The notes: a model not told the origin generated them from the sequence alone. 64,000 bases of DNA from Actinospica sp035552695 (GCF_035552695.1 NZ_DASZKT010000032.1:24006-88005); one strand, 5' to 3'; numbered from the stretch's first letter, positions 8,441-17,483 are shown. A program made the numbers and translations.

Positions 8441-9519
8441 CGCGCGATCGCCAGGCCGAGGCCGGTTCCGCCACCCGGCTCGGTCTGGCCGGCCGCGCCG
8501 CGGGTGAAGCGTTCGAAGACCCTGGTGCGCTCCGGCTCCGGGATGCCGGGACCCTCGTCGGCGACCTCGATGCGCAGCATGTCCTCCTGCGTGCGCAGCG
8601 CCGAGACCTGGACCAGGCCGTCCGCGGGCGAGTGCTTCGCGGCGTTGTCCACGAGATTGGCGACGACCTGGTGCAGCCGTCCGGCGTCGGCGCGGGCGAC
8701 GAGGTTCGGCGGGCGCACGTCCAGCCGGTAGCGCACCGGGCGGCCCGCGGTCTGCGCCTGCCGCACCACCTCGGCGAGGAAGGGCTCGACGGCGAACTCG
8801 GAGACGTCCAGCGGCACGGCGCCCGCCTCCAGCCGGGACAGGTCGAGCAGCTCCTCGACCAGCAGCCCGAGCCGTTCGGTCTGCGCGAGCGCGGCCTTGA
8901 CCGCGGCGCCGTCCGGTTCGGTCACCCCGTCCACGACGTTCTCCAGCACCGCGCGCAGCGCCGAGATCGGGGTGCGCAGCTCGTGCGAGACGTTGGCGAT
9001 CAGCTCGCGGCGGGCCCGGTCGGCGGCCTCGAGATCCGCGGCCATCTGGTTGAACACGACAGCCAAACGGCCTACCTCGTCGCGGGAGGTGGCACGCACT
9101 CGTCTGGAGTAGTCGCCGTGCGCCATGGACGAGGCGGCCGCGGCCATCGAACGCAGCGGCGCGATCATGCCGTGCGCCAGGATCTGCACGACGACCAGCG
9201 AGGCGAGCACGGCGACCGTGACCACGTAGCGCGCCTCGATGCCGAGGGTGACCCCGACCGCGGAGAAACCGGCCGACACCGTCACGGACGCGGCCACCAG
9301 CACGCCGAGCTTGATCCGGAGGGAGGAGAGCCGGTCGAGCGGCTGGAGTTCGCGCAGCTCGCGGAGCCGCGGGACGCGATCGGTGCGGGCGCGCTCGGCG
9401 CTGTCGGAACGGTCGGCGAGGACGGTCCGCCGGTCGCCACGGTCGCCACGGTCGGCGCTGTCGGAGCGGTCGGCGTGGTCGACCCGCCGGTCGGCGCGGT
9501 CGGCGCTGTCGTGGTTCAC
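8308..9519 (-). CDS. OmpR-system sensor histidine kinase, altered C-terminus
   Basis: A membrane sensor kinase of 403 residues, partner of the adjacent response regulator. The first ~50 residues are a low-complexity tract rich in ADRSD. Two membrane helices (about 71-93 and 97-117) are separated by only a few residues, so there is no real extracellular sensor domain. A HAMP domain follows, then HisKA with phospho-acceptor His179 in NVSHELRTP, and the ATPase domain with NLVDNAAKHSP, DEGPGIP and GTGLGLAIA. The start GTG 9519 overlaps the regulator's stop (GTGA). The catalytic core is complete. The last 13 residues come from reading into a tandem duplication and replace the ancestral end. The signal is unknown. 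Confidence 0.9.
   Translation of the reverse strand: MNHDSADRADRRVDHADRSDSADRGDRGDRRTVLADRSDSAERARTDRVPRLRELRELQPLDRLSSLRIKLGVLVAASVTVSAGFSAVGVTLGIEARYVVTVAVLASLVVVQILAHGMIAPLRSMAAAASSMAHGDYSRRVRATSRDEVGRLAVVFNQMAADLEAADRARRELIANVSHELRTPISALRAVLENVVDGVTEPDGAAVKAALAQTERLGLLVEELLDLSRLEAGAVPLDVSEFAVEPFLAEVVRQAQTAGRPVRYRLDVRPPNLVARADAGRLHQVVANLVDNAAKHSPADGLVQVSALRTQEDMLRIEVADEGPGIPEPERTRVFERFTRGAAGQTEPGGGTGLGLAIARWAVQLHGGTIEVMPSTRGALIRLELPAEPETAAVRRNDRGDAL
9385..9512. repeat. Short degenerate repeat coding ADRSD in the kinase N-terminus
   Basis: Imperfect repeats based on CGGTCGGCG and CGGTCGCCA run through the first ~45 codons of the kinase gene. They encode runs such as HADRSDSADRGDRGDRR. The tract is charged and predicted to be disordered and cytoplasmic. 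Confidence 0.65.
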
Positions 9520-10280
9520 GGGGATCCCGCCTCGGCTCCGGTCTCCAGCGCGTAGCCGACCCCGTGCACGGTGCGGATCCGCTCCGCGCCGATCTTCTTG
9601 CGCAAGGCCTTGATATGAGAGTCGACGGTGCGGGTGCCGGAGGCGTCCGCCCAGTCCCAGACCTCGGCGAGCAGCGACTGCCGGGAGACGACCTGGCCGG
9701 GGCGGCGGGCGAGGCTGAGCAGCAGGTCGAACTCGATCGGCGTCAGGTGCACCTCGGCGCCGCTCGCGCGCACCCGCCGGCGGGCCCGGTCCACGGTGAG
9801 CGGGTGGCCGGGCGAGCCGAGCTCCAGCGGCGCGCTCGGGTCGGCGCCGTCCGCGTCCACGCCGTTGCTCTTCAGGGCCTGCGCGCGCACCAGGTCCACC
9901 CGGCGTAGCAGGGCCGTGATACGGGCGATCAGCTCCCGCATGGAAAAGGGCTTGGTCAGGTAGTCGTCGGCGCCCGCGCCGAGGCCGGCGAGCAGGTCGG
10001 ACTCGGCGTCCCTGGCGGTGAGCATCAGCACCGGCACGGGCTGCTCCGCCTGGATCCGGCGGCAGACCTCGAGGCCGTCGAAGCCGGGCAGCATCACGTC
10101 CAGCACCAGCGCATCCGGCCGCTCCTCGCGCGCGGCCGCGATCGCGGCGGGCCCGGTCGCGGCGTACGCGGTGTCGAAGCCCGCGGCGTTCAACCGGGCG
10201 AGCACGGCGTCCGCCAGCGTGGGCTCGTCCTCTACCACGAGGATCTTGCGGCGCGGCGGCTCGGGCGGTGGCTGGCTCAT
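9516..10280 (-). CDS. OmpR/PhoB-family response regulator
   Basis: A 254-residue cytoplasmic DNA-binding response regulator. The receiver domain shows the acidic pair in VVEDEP (Asp18), the phospho-acceptor Asp61 in LVLDVMLPG, Thr88 and Lys110 in DDYLTKPFS. The C-terminal half is an OmpR winged helix ending in SHIKALRKKIGAERIRTVHGVGYALE. Its stop overlaps the start of the sensor kinase gene, so the two are translationally coupled as one two-component system. It is divergent from pgi with 109 bp between them. Nothing in the sequence names its target genes; the neighbouring pgi or the system itself are the nearest candidates. Confidence 0.93.
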   Translation of the reverse strand: MSQPPPEPPRRKILVVEDEPTLADAVLARLNAAGFDTAYAATGPAAIAAAREERPDALVLDVMLPGFDGLEVCRRIQAEQPVPVLMLTARDAESDLLAGLGAGADDYLTKPFSMRELIARITALLRRVDLVRAQALKSNGVDADGADPSAPLELGSPGHPLTVDRARRRVRASGAEVHLTPIEFDLLLSLARRPGQVVSRQSLLAEVWDWADASGTRTVDSHIKALRKKIGAERIRTVHGVGYALETGAEAGSP

Positions 10281-10389
10281 GGTCAGAAGCGTACGCGTGA
10301 CGTCTTGGAACGCCTGGTGCCCGGGCCAGTGTTAGGTTTTTCCCGAAGCCGGAATCGATACTGATGGCATAGGCCGAGGAGCCGTCGAA

Positions 10390-12036
10390 ATGACGCAGCA
10401 GTTGACCGAGACGACGCAGTGGCAGGCCCTGTCCAAGCACCGTGAAGCCTTCGGGGACACCCACCTGCGCGAGCTGTTCGCGACCGACCCGGAGCGCGCC
10501 GGGCGCTACACCCTGTCGGTCGGCGACCTGAGCGTGGACTTCTCCAAGCAGCTGATCACCGACGAGACCCTCAGCCTGCTGCTGGAGCTCGCGGCGGCAC
10601 GCGGGGTCGAGCCGCTGCGCGACGCGATGTTCGCGGGCGAGAAGATCAACGTGACCGAGGACCGGGCAGTGCTGCACGTGGCCCTGCGCGCGCCGCGCGG
10701 CGAGTCCATCGAGGTGGACGGCGAGAACGTGGTCCCCGGCGTGCACGAGGTGCTGGACCGGATGGGCCTGTTCGCCGAGAAGGTGCGCTCGGGCGAGTGG
10801 AAGGGCGCGACCGGGGAGCGCATCAGAAACGTCGTCAACATCGGCATCGGCGGCTCGGACCTGGGCCCGGCGATGGCGTACGAGGCCCTCAAGGAGTACT
10901 CGCGGCGCGACCTGACGTTCCGTTTCGTGTCCAACGTGGACGGCGCGGACCTGTACGAGGCGACCCGCGACCTGGCCGCGGCCGAGACCCTCTTCGTCAT
11001 CTCCTCGAAGACGTTCACGACGGTCGAGACGATCACCAACGCCACGTCGGCCAAGGAGTGGGTGCTTGACGCGCTCGGCGGCGACGAGTCGGCGGTGGCC
11101 AAGCACTTCGTGGCCGTGTCGACGAACGCCGCGGAGGTCTCGAAGTTCGGCATCGACACCGAGAACATGTTCGGGTTCTGGGACTGGGTCGGCGGCCGGT
11201 ACTCCTACGACTCCGCGATCGGCCTCTCGCTGATGCTCGCGATCGGCCCGGAGCGCTTCGGCGAGATGCTGGCCGGCTTCCACACCGTCGACGAGCACTT
11301 CAAGAACACGCCGCTCAAGCAGAACGTCCCGGCGCTGCTCGGCCTGCTCGGCGTCTGGTACGGCTCCTTCTTCGACGCGCAGACGCACGCGGTGCTGCCG
11401 TACTCGCACTACCTGTCGAAGTTCTCCGCCTACCTGCAGCAACTCGACATGGAGTCCAACGGCAAGTCCGTGCAGCGCGACGGCGAGCCGGTGGCCTGGC
11501 AGACCGGCCCGATCGTCTGGGGCACCCCCGGCACCAACGGCCAGCACGCCTACTACCAGCTGATCCATCAGGGCACGAAGATCATCCCGGCCGACTTCAT
11601 CGGCTTCGCCGAGCCCGTCACGCCGGCCGCCGACCCGCGCGCCGCGCACCACGACATGCTGACGGCGAACTTCCTCGCGCAGACCGAGGCGCTCGCCTTC
11701 GGCAAGACGAAGGCGCAGGTCGAGGCCGAGGGCACCGCGGCGCCGATCGTGCCGCACCGCGTCTTCAAGGGCAACCACCCCACGACGTCGATCCTCGCCC
11801 CCCGCCTGACCCCGTCGGTGCTCGGCCAGCTCGTCGCCCTCTACGAGCACAAGGTCTTCACCCAGGGCGCCGTCTGGAACATCAACTCCTTCGACCAGTG
11901 GGGCGTCGAGCTCGGCAAGGTCCTCGCCAAGAAGATCGAGCCGGAGCTGACCGCCGACGGCACCCCGCTGCCCGAGGCCCACGACTCCTCCACCGACGCC
12001 CTGGTGGGCAAGTACCGGGATCTCCGGGGGCGCTGA
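10390..12036 (+). CDS. pgi: Glucose-6-phosphate isomerase
   Basis: A 548-residue cytoplasmic enzyme that interconverts glucose 6-phosphate and fructose 6-phosphate in glycolysis and gluconeogenesis. The length is normal for the long bacterial form. Visible signatures are NIGIGGSDLGP near residue 155, GTPGTNGQHAYYQLIHQG (with the catalytic His) and the second family signature SFDQWGVELGKVLA near the C-terminus. The ATG at 10390 has GAGGAGC about eight bases upstream. It stands alone, divergent from the two-component system and 54 bp before era. Confidence 0.97.
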   Translation: MTQQLTETTQWQALSKHREAFGDTHLRELFATDPERAGRYTLSVGDLSVDFSKQLITDETLSLLLELAAARGVEPLRDAMFAGEKINVTEDRAVLHVALRAPRGESIEVDGENVVPGVHEVLDRMGLFAEKVRSGEWKGATGERIRNVVNIGIGGSDLGPAMAYEALKEYSRRDLTFRFVSNVDGADLYEATRDLAAAETLFVISSKTFTTVETITNATSAKEWVLDALGGDESAVAKHFVAVSTNAAEVSKFGIDTENMFGFWDWVGGRYSYDSAIGLSLMLAIGPERFGEMLAGFHTVDEHFKNTPLKQNVPALLGLLGVWYGSFFDAQTHAVLPYSHYLSKFSAYLQQLDMESNGKSVQRDGEPVAWQTGPIVWGTPGTNGQHAYYQLIHQGTKIIPADFIGFAEPVTPAADPRAAHHDMLTANFLAQTEALAFGKTKAQVEAEGTAAPIVPHRVFKGNHPTTSILAPRLTPSVLGQLVALYEHKVFTQGAVWNINSFDQWGVELGKVLAKKIEPELTADGTPLPEAHDSSTDALVGKYRDLRGR

Positions 12037-12078
12037 CCCCGGAATCGCTCGGCGTGCGGCGCGGCTGAATCGGTCTGA

Positions 12079-12091
12079 GACAATGGCTCAA
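12079..12091 (+). promoter_or_regulatory. Leaderless promoter of era
   Basis: A GACAAT hexamer (12079-12084) ends six bases before the ATG of era and no ribosome site is visible. The same spacing recurs at other genes of the window, so a leaderless transcript is likely. Confidence 0.45.
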
Positions 12092-13269
12092 TGACCGAGC
12101 CGCGCCGCACGTCCTCCTCCTCCGAGCCACGGAAGCCCGCTTCGTCCCAGGCGGGGCGGAACGCGGTGCGCAACAACCGCGGGCGTAAGGCGGAGGAGCT
12201 GGAGAACGCGGAGCGGCGCAAGCGGCAGTCGATCGCGAAGGCGGAGCGGCGGACGACGTCGGAGCAGGTGCGCGCGTCGGAGCCGGCGCCGACGGCGGTG
12301 GGGCGGGCTCCCGAGGGGGCGGGGGCGGCGACGCCGTCGTACCTGGACATCCCGGACGGCTACCGCGCGGGCTTCGCCTGCTTCGTGGGGCGGCCGAACG
12401 CGGGCAAGTCGACGCTGACGAACGCGCTGGTCGGCGCGAAGATCGCGATCACCTCGGGGAAGCCGCAGACGACCCGGCACACGGTGCGCGGGATCGTGCA
12501 CCGGCCGGACGCGCAGCTCGTACTCGTGGACACCCCCGGACTGCACCGGCCGCGCACGCTGCTCGGCGAGCGGCTGAACGAGCAGGTGCGCGCGACCTGG
12601 GCCGAGGTGGACGTCATCGGCTTCTGCATCCCGGCCAACCAGGAGATCGGGCCCGGCGACCGGTATATCGCGCAGCAGCTGGCCCAGGTACAGCGCACGC
12701 CCAAGGTCGCGATCGTCACCAAGACGGACACGATGGGCAAGCAGTCCGTCGGCGAGCAGCTGCTCGCGGTCCTCGAACTCGGCAAGGAGATCGGGATCGA
12801 GTGGGCGGAGATCGTGCCGGTGAGCGCGGTCGCCGATTCGCAGGTCGGCCTGCTCGCGGACCTGCTGGTCACGCAGCTGCCGCAGTCGCCGCCGCTCTAC
12901 CCGGGCGGTGAGCTGACGGACGAGCCGGAGCAGGTCATGGTCGGCGAACTGATCCGCGAGGCCGCGCTGGAGGGCGTGCGCGACGAGCTGCCGCACTCGC
13001 TGGCCGTGACGGTCGAGGAGATGCTGCCGCGCAAGGACCGGCCGAAGGACAAGCCGCTGCTCGACGTGCACGCCACGCTGTACGTGGAGCGGTCGAGCCA
13101 GAAGTCGATCGTGATCGGCACCGGCGGTTCGCGGCTGCGCGAGGTCGGCACGCGGGCCCGTCAGCAGATCGAGGCGCTGCTCGGCACGCCGGTGTTCCTC
13201 GACCTGCACGTGAAGGTCGCCAAGGACTGGCAGCGCGATCCGAAGCAGCTGCAGCGCCTCGGGTTCTGA
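12091..13269 (+). CDS. era: GTPase Era with a long basic N-terminal extension
   Basis: A 392-residue Ras-like GTPase that binds 16S rRNA and helps mature the 30S subunit. The G motifs are GRPNAGKST, the switch region ITSGKPQTTRH, DTPG and TKTD. The C-terminal KH RNA-binding domain includes VIGTGGSRLREVGTRARQQIE. The first ~85 residues are an extra low-complexity tract rich in Ser, Arg, Lys and Glu (such as RKAEELENAERRKRQS), so the protein is well above the usual ~300 residues. The ATG at 12091 is favoured by a -10-like hexamer six bases upstream; a start close to the G domain would need an internal GTG without a good ribosome site. What the extension does is unknown. Confidence 0.95.
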   Translation: MTEPRRTSSSSEPRKPASSQAGRNAVRNNRGRKAEELENAERRKRQSIAKAERRTTSEQVRASEPAPTAVGRAPEGAGAATPSYLDIPDGYRAGFACFVGRPNAGKSTLTNALVGAKIAITSGKPQTTRHTVRGIVHRPDAQLVLVDTPGLHRPRTLLGERLNEQVRATWAEVDVIGFCIPANQEIGPGDRYIAQQLAQVQRTPKVAIVTKTDTMGKQSVGEQLLAVLELGKEIGIEWAEIVPVSAVADSQVGLLADLLVTQLPQSPPLYPGGELTDEPEQVMVGELIREAALEGVRDELPHSLAVTVEEMLPRKDRPKDKPLLDVHATLYVERSSQKSIVIGTGGSRLREVGTRARQQIEALLGTPVFLDLHVKVAKDWQRDPKQLQRLGF

Positions 13270-13295
13270 CCCCCGGTCACCTGTCTGACCCCTGG

Positions 13296-14030
13296 TTACC
13301 TGGTTGTGAACGCGCCGCCGTTCACGTGGATCGTCTGCCCGGTGATGTGCCGGGCGCCGGGTGAGGCGAGGAAGAACACCAGCTCGGCGACGTCCTCCGG
13401 GGTGCCCGGGCGCTTGTCGTGCGTCTCGCCGACGAGCAGTTCGTGCCGCGCGTCCGTCATCCCGCCCTGGAAGAAGTCCGTCCCCGTGATGTAGCCCGGG
13501 GACACGACGTTCGCGGTCACGCCCTGGGGCCCGAGTTCGGCGGACAGCCCCGCGCTCCACGCGGCGAGCGCCGCCTTGGCCGCGCCGTACGCACCGCCGC
13601 GCCGCTCGGCGCCGATCGAGCCGATGCTGATGATGGTGCTGCGCGGGCCGAGCAGCTCCCGCAGCGCCGCCGTGGTGAGCACCGCGCCGAGCACGTTCTG
13701 CGCGATGTACGCGCTCCACGTCTCGCTCAGCTCCTCCAGCGGGTCGTCGCACGGCTTGCCGGCGACCAGGCCGCCCGAGGCGTTCACCAGCACGTCCACG
13801 TGCTCGTCCACCTCGTCGACGAGCTTGGCGAGGTCGCGCGGCCTGGTCGAGTCGCAGACGACGGCGATGACCTCGCCGGAGTGGCTGGCGTCGAGTTCCT
13901 TGGCGGCGGCGACGATGGTCCGCTCGGTCCGGCCGGTGATGAACACCCGGTCCCCGGCGGCGGCGAATACGGCCGCGATGGCCCGCCCGATCCCGCTGCT
14001 GCCTCCGGTGACCACGATGGTGCGACCCAT
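13296..14030 (-). CDS. SDR family NAD(P)-dependent oxidoreductase
   Basis: A classical short-chain dehydrogenase/reductase of 244 residues. It has the dinucleotide motif TGGSSGIG near residue 8, the NAG-type element LVNASGG, and catalytic Ser, Tyr and Lys in SIGSIGAERRGGAYGAAKAAL (YxxxK). The C-terminal ITGQTIHVNGGAFTTR is typical of the FabG-like branch. ATG 14030 is preceded by GGAGGGG, which decides the start over in-frame codons further upstream. It is convergent with era and alone on its strand. The substrate cannot be predicted. Confidence 0.88.
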   Translation of the reverse strand: MGRTIVVTGGSSGIGRAIAAVFAAAGDRVFITGRTERTIVAAAKELDASHSGEVIAVVCDSTRPRDLAKLVDEVDEHVDVLVNASGGLVAGKPCDDPLEELSETWSAYIAQNVLGAVLTTAALRELLGPRSTIISIGSIGAERRGGAYGAAKAALAAWSAGLSAELGPQGVTANVVSPGYITGTDFFQGGMTDARHELLVGETHDKRPGTPEDVAELVFFLASPGARHITGQTIHVNGGAFTTR

Positions 14031-14185
14031 GACCCCTCCAAGTGTGCGCGCGCTGCCGACGGGGTTCGGTACCCCGATCTTGCGGAGCGCAAAACCTCCC
14101 GAGACCGAATCGTTCGACGGGGCCAACTGAAGGAAATCCTGCCCGATTCCGGGCAGGAATCTGGGCTTCGCGCGCCGCCGCGGGC

Positions 14186-14199
14186 TAACGTCCTAGGCG
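14186..14199 (+). promoter_or_regulatory. Leaderless promoter of the 92-residue protein gene
   Basis: TAACGT (14186-14191) lies seven bases before the GTG at 14199 and there is no ribosome-binding site. This is the standard arrangement of leaderless actinobacterial genes. Confidence 0.5.
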
Positions 14200-14477
14200 T
14201 GCCGTCCTCCACCACGCCCTCCCACGATGATCTTCTCCAGCATGTCATGCGCACGACCGGGCTTCCGGCGGGCAGCGCGGCACGGGTGATCGCGGACGTG
14301 AAGGCGTACTTCGACGAGAACGTCGAGGACTACACCCGGCGGCGGCACCGGGAGTTGCAGGCGAGCGGGCTGACGAACGATCCGATCTTCGAGCGGATCC
14401 GGGCCGAACTGCGGGACCGGCCGGTGGCCTCGCCCGAGCTGACGGCCCGCCAGCTGCGCCGAATGGTCTACGGATGA
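14199..14477 (+). CDS. Small conserved-looking hypothetical protein before glmS
   Basis: A 92-residue protein that I do not recognise. It is soluble and mostly helical, with charged segments such as VKAYFDENVEDYTRRRHRELQ and IRAELRDRPVASPELTARQLRR, ending in MVYG. The GTG start is chosen because a TANNNT hexamer ends seven bases upstream. It ends 29 bp before glmS in the same direction and so is probably cotranscribed with it. That position suggests a link with amino-sugar supply, but nothing in the sequence proves it. Confidence 0.65.
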   Translation: MPSSTTPSHDDLLQHVMRTTGLPAGSAARVIADVKAYFDENVEDYTRRRHRELQASGLTNDPIFERIRAELRDRPVASPELTARQLRRMVYG

Positions 14478-14506
14478 GTCACTGAGCCCCGAACGGAAGA
14501 GTGAAT

Positions 14507-16330
14507 ATGTGCGGCATCGTCGCTTATGTGGGTGCACAGGACGCGGCCCCGATCCTGCTGGACGGACTGGCCCGGCTGGAGTACCGCGGCTATGACTCGG
14601 CCGGGCTCGCGGTCGTCGGCAAGTCCAACCTGCGCGTGTGCAAGAAGAAGGGCCGCATCGCCGATCTGGCGGCGGCCGTGCCCGCCCGGTTCCGCGGCAC
14701 GACCGGCATCGGCCACACACGTTGGGCGACGCACGGCGAGCCGAACGACGCGAACGCGCACCCGCACGTCAGCGAGGCCGGCCGGTTCGCGGTCGTGCAC
14801 AACGGCATCATCGAGAACGCCAACGACCTGCGCGCCAAACTCGCCGCGGACGGCGTGACCTTCACCTCCGAGACCGACTCCGAAGTGCTCGTGCACCTGA
14901 TCGCCGTGCAGTCCGCCGCCGGCCTGAGCCTCGAGGACGCGGTGCGCGGCGCGCTGAACCAGGTCGTCGGCACGTACGGCATCGCGGTCGTGGACGCCGA
15001 GCAGCCCGGCGTGGTCGTCGTGGCGCGCAACGGCAGCCCGGTCATCCTCGGCATCGGCGAGAAGGAGATGTTCGCGGCGTCGGACGTCGCGGCCGTGGTC
15101 CGGTACACGCGACAGATCGTGTACCTCGACGACGGCGAGCTGGCCGTCGTGCGCGCCGGCGGATTCTCCACCTTCACCCTCGACGCGCGGGCCGTCACCA
15201 AGCAGCCCTCGACGGCGGAGACCGCCGCGGCCGACTACGACACGGCCGGGCACGCCCACTTCCTGAGCAAGGAGATCCACGAGCAGCCCTCGGCCATCCT
15301 GCGCACCCTCTCCGGCCGGCTGGACGAGCGCTTCTCGACCGCGCATCTCGGCGGCCTGAACCTGACGGCGCGTGAGGCGCGCGACTTCAAGCGGGTGAAG
15401 GTCCTCGGCTGCGGCTCCGCGTACTACGCGGGCGAGATCGGCGCGCAGCTGATCGAGGAGCTGGCCCGGATCCCGGCGCACGCGGAGCCCGCCTCCGAGT
15501 TCCGCTACCGCAATCCGGTGATCGAGTCGGACACGCTCTACATCGCGGTCAGCCAGTCCGGCGAGACGTACGACACGCTCGCGGCAGTGCACGAGATCAA
15601 CCGCAAGGGCGGCACGACGCTCGGGGTGGTCAACACCGTCGGCAGCACGATCGCCCGCGCCTGCTCGGGCGGCGTCTACCTGCACGCGGGACCGGAGGTC
15701 TCGGTCACCTCCACCAAGAGCTTCACCTGCACGACCGTGGCCTTCGCGCTGATCGCGCTGCACTTCGGCCGCGTGCACGACCTCTCCCCGGCCGACGGAC
15801 GCCGCGTCACCTCCGCGTTGCGCGCGCTGCCCGACAAGATCGAGCGCATCCTTGAGGACGAGGAGCACATCGCCGCGCTCGCGCACGAGTACGCCAAGCA
15901 CGAGAGCCTGATGTTCGTCGGCCGGGTGCGCGGATACCCCGCGGCCCGCGAGGGTGCGCAGAAGCTCAAGGAGCTGTCGTACATCCATGCCGAGGCGTAC
16001 CCCGCCAGTGAGCTCAAGCACGGTCCGCTCGCCCTGATCGGTCCGGAGCTGCCGACCGTGGCCGTGGTGCCGGACGACGAACTGCTGGAGAAGAACCTCA
16101 GCACGCTCGGCGAGATCCGCGCGCGCCAGGGCAGGGTGCTGATGATCGGGCACACCGCGCCGGACCCGAAGCTCGCGCAGGACGTGATCCTGGTGCCGCG
16201 CAGCGAGCCCGAGCTGGATCCGATCCTGCTCGGCATCCCGATGCAGATCTTCGCGTACCACGCCGCGCTCGCGCTCGGCCGGGACATCGACAGGCCGCGG
16301 AATCTGGCGAAGAGCGTGACCGTGGAGTAG
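14507..16330 (+). CDS. glmS: Glutamine--fructose-6-phosphate aminotransferase
   Basis: A 607-residue enzyme making glucosamine 6-phosphate from fructose 6-phosphate and glutamine, the first step to UDP-GlcNAc and peptidoglycan. Residue 2 is the catalytic Cys (MCGIVAYVG), which must become N-terminal; this fixes the start at ATG 14507 rather than the in-frame GTG two codons upstream. The glutaminase domain also shows YRGYDSAG and TRWATHGEPN. Two SIS sugar-isomerase domains follow (CGSAYYAG, SQSGETYDT, STKSFTC). The C-terminus ends RPRNLAKSVTVE as in the family. No glmS ribozyme is present upstream, only 29 bp. Confidence 0.97.
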   Translation: MCGIVAYVGAQDAAPILLDGLARLEYRGYDSAGLAVVGKSNLRVCKKKGRIADLAAAVPARFRGTTGIGHTRWATHGEPNDANAHPHVSEAGRFAVVHNGIIENANDLRAKLAADGVTFTSETDSEVLVHLIAVQSAAGLSLEDAVRGALNQVVGTYGIAVVDAEQPGVVVVARNGSPVILGIGEKEMFAASDVAAVVRYTRQIVYLDDGELAVVRAGGFSTFTLDARAVTKQPSTAETAAADYDTAGHAHFLSKEIHEQPSAILRTLSGRLDERFSTAHLGGLNLTAREARDFKRVKVLGCGSAYYAGEIGAQLIEELARIPAHAEPASEFRYRNPVIESDTLYIAVSQSGETYDTLAAVHEINRKGGTTLGVVNTVGSTIARACSGGVYLHAGPEVSVTSTKSFTCTTVAFALIALHFGRVHDLSPADGRRVTSALRALPDKIERILEDEEHIAALAHEYAKHESLMFVGRVRGYPAAREGAQKLKELSYIHAEAYPASELKHGPLALIGPELPTVAVVPDDELLEKNLSTLGEIRARQGRVLMIGHTAPDPKLAQDVILVPRSEPELDPILLGIPMQIFAYHAALALGRDIDRPRNLAKSVTVE

Positions 16331-16348
16331 GAACGGTGGAGTAAGTAG

Positions 16349-17413
16349 TCAGATCGCAAGTGTCCACGCGGCGTGCGTGTCTACGGGTTCGAATCCGAGG
16401 CTCCGGTTCACGGCCAGTATCCGCGTGTTGCTGACCGCGTTGTACGTGTCGAGCACGCGCAGATTCGGCTCGGCGGTGAGCAGTTCGCTGACCAGGTACG
16501 CCTTGACCCGGATCGCCAGGCCGCGGCCGCGATACTCCGGCACGACGACGGTCTCGTTCTGCTCGCCGCGCATGCCGTCGGCCGTGTGCGCGGTGGAGAG
16601 CGCGGCCATCCGCCCGGTCGCCGGATCCAGCAGGCAGGCGGTGTACTCGCGCAGGCCCGCCGACCACGCGGCGCGCTCGCGGTGCCGCACCTCGGCCTCG
16701 GTGAACGGCGTGACGCCGGGGTCGTCGGGGTCGGCGTGCAGCGAGTCGAGGGTGTCGATCAGCGCGTCGAGCAGGTACTCCGGGCACGCGCCGGCCCAGC
16801 GCATCGGCAGCAGGTTGCCCGCCCGGCCCTGCCGCTGCTCGGGCAGCACGGTGGCGAGTTTGGCGTGCAGCGCGGCAGAGTTCAGATCAAGGCGGGAGCG
16901 CAGGTCGCAGCCGCCGACGTGCAGACCCCAGCTGCGCGCGAAGCCGTCGGTCGCGGCGTTGCGCGGGCCGTCGAGCACGAGCCGTCCCCGGCCGTTGGCC
17001 TTCGCGGAGGCGGCGAGCGCGCCGAGCAGCGCGGAGCCGACGCCGTGCCGACGCGCGGCCGGGTGCACGGTGAGCGCGCCGTGCGCGAGTTCGTGGTGGA
17101 ACGCGCTGTAGACGCCGAGCCGCGCGTAGCCGAGCAGCCTGCCGTAATGGTCGTGCGCCAGATGCACGAAGCGCCGCCCGCGGTACGGCGGGGCCAGCAC
17201 CGAGCGCAGCTCGGCGCGGCCGGCCGGCGGATCCCCGGGCCGGTCGGCGAGATCGGCGGCGTTCTGGCAGACCTGGATCTGCGCCAGCAGTTCGGCCGCG
17301 ATCTCCTCGCCGCCGCCCATGCCGCAGGACGCGGTCTGCACCCGGGTCAGCCGCCAGGACCGCGGCAGCGAGCCGGTCGCGGGGGCGAACAGGGTGCGCA
17401 CGGGGACAATCAC
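16349..17413 (-). CDS. Protein with two GNAT acetyltransferase domains
   Basis: A protein of about 354 residues with two GNAT-type halves. The first half has HGALTVHPAARRHGVGSALLGALAA, a complete acetyl-CoA loop. The second has NETVVVPEYRGRGLAIRVKAYLV followed by TYNAVSNTRILAVNRSLGFEP, again complete. This double layout is seen in actinobacterial proteins related to mycothiol synthase, but I see no reason to call it MshD. The start is uncertain: GTG 17413 is used, and an ATG at 17473 would overlap the leuA promoter. It is divergent from leuA and convergent with glmS. Substrate unknown. Confidence 0.8.
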   Translation of the reverse strand: MIVPVRTLFAPATGSLPRSWRLTRVQTASCGMGGGEEIAAELLAQIQVCQNAADLADRPGDPPAGRAELRSVLAPPYRGRRFVHLAHDHYGRLLGYARLGVYSAFHHELAHGALTVHPAARRHGVGSALLGALAASAKANGRGRLVLDGPRNAATDGFARSWGLHVGGCDLRSRLDLNSAALHAKLATVLPEQRQGRAGNLLPMRWAGACPEYLLDALIDTLDSLHADPDDPGVTPFTEAEVRHRERAAWSAGLREYTACLLDPATGRMAALSTAHTADGMRGEQNETVVVPEYRGRGLAIRVKAYLVSELLTAEPNLRVLDTYNAVSNTRILAVNRSLGFEPVDTHAAWTLAI

Positions 17414-17483
17414 ACCGCGTTCCGGCGCCGTACGGCGGCAGACTCGCGGAAATCCACCCGATCTCGCGGCCAAGTCCGTCTGC

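Noticed and set aside
8308..11982. A 1224-codon open frame on the minus strand running through the kinase, the regulator region and antisense to pgi
   Set aside because: Only its last 403 codons are the kinase. The rest is out of frame with the response regulator or antisense to pgi, a normal effect of very GC-rich DNA.
14468..16261. A 597-codon minus-strand frame opposite glmS
   Set aside because: It is antisense to glmS and has no recognisable domain.
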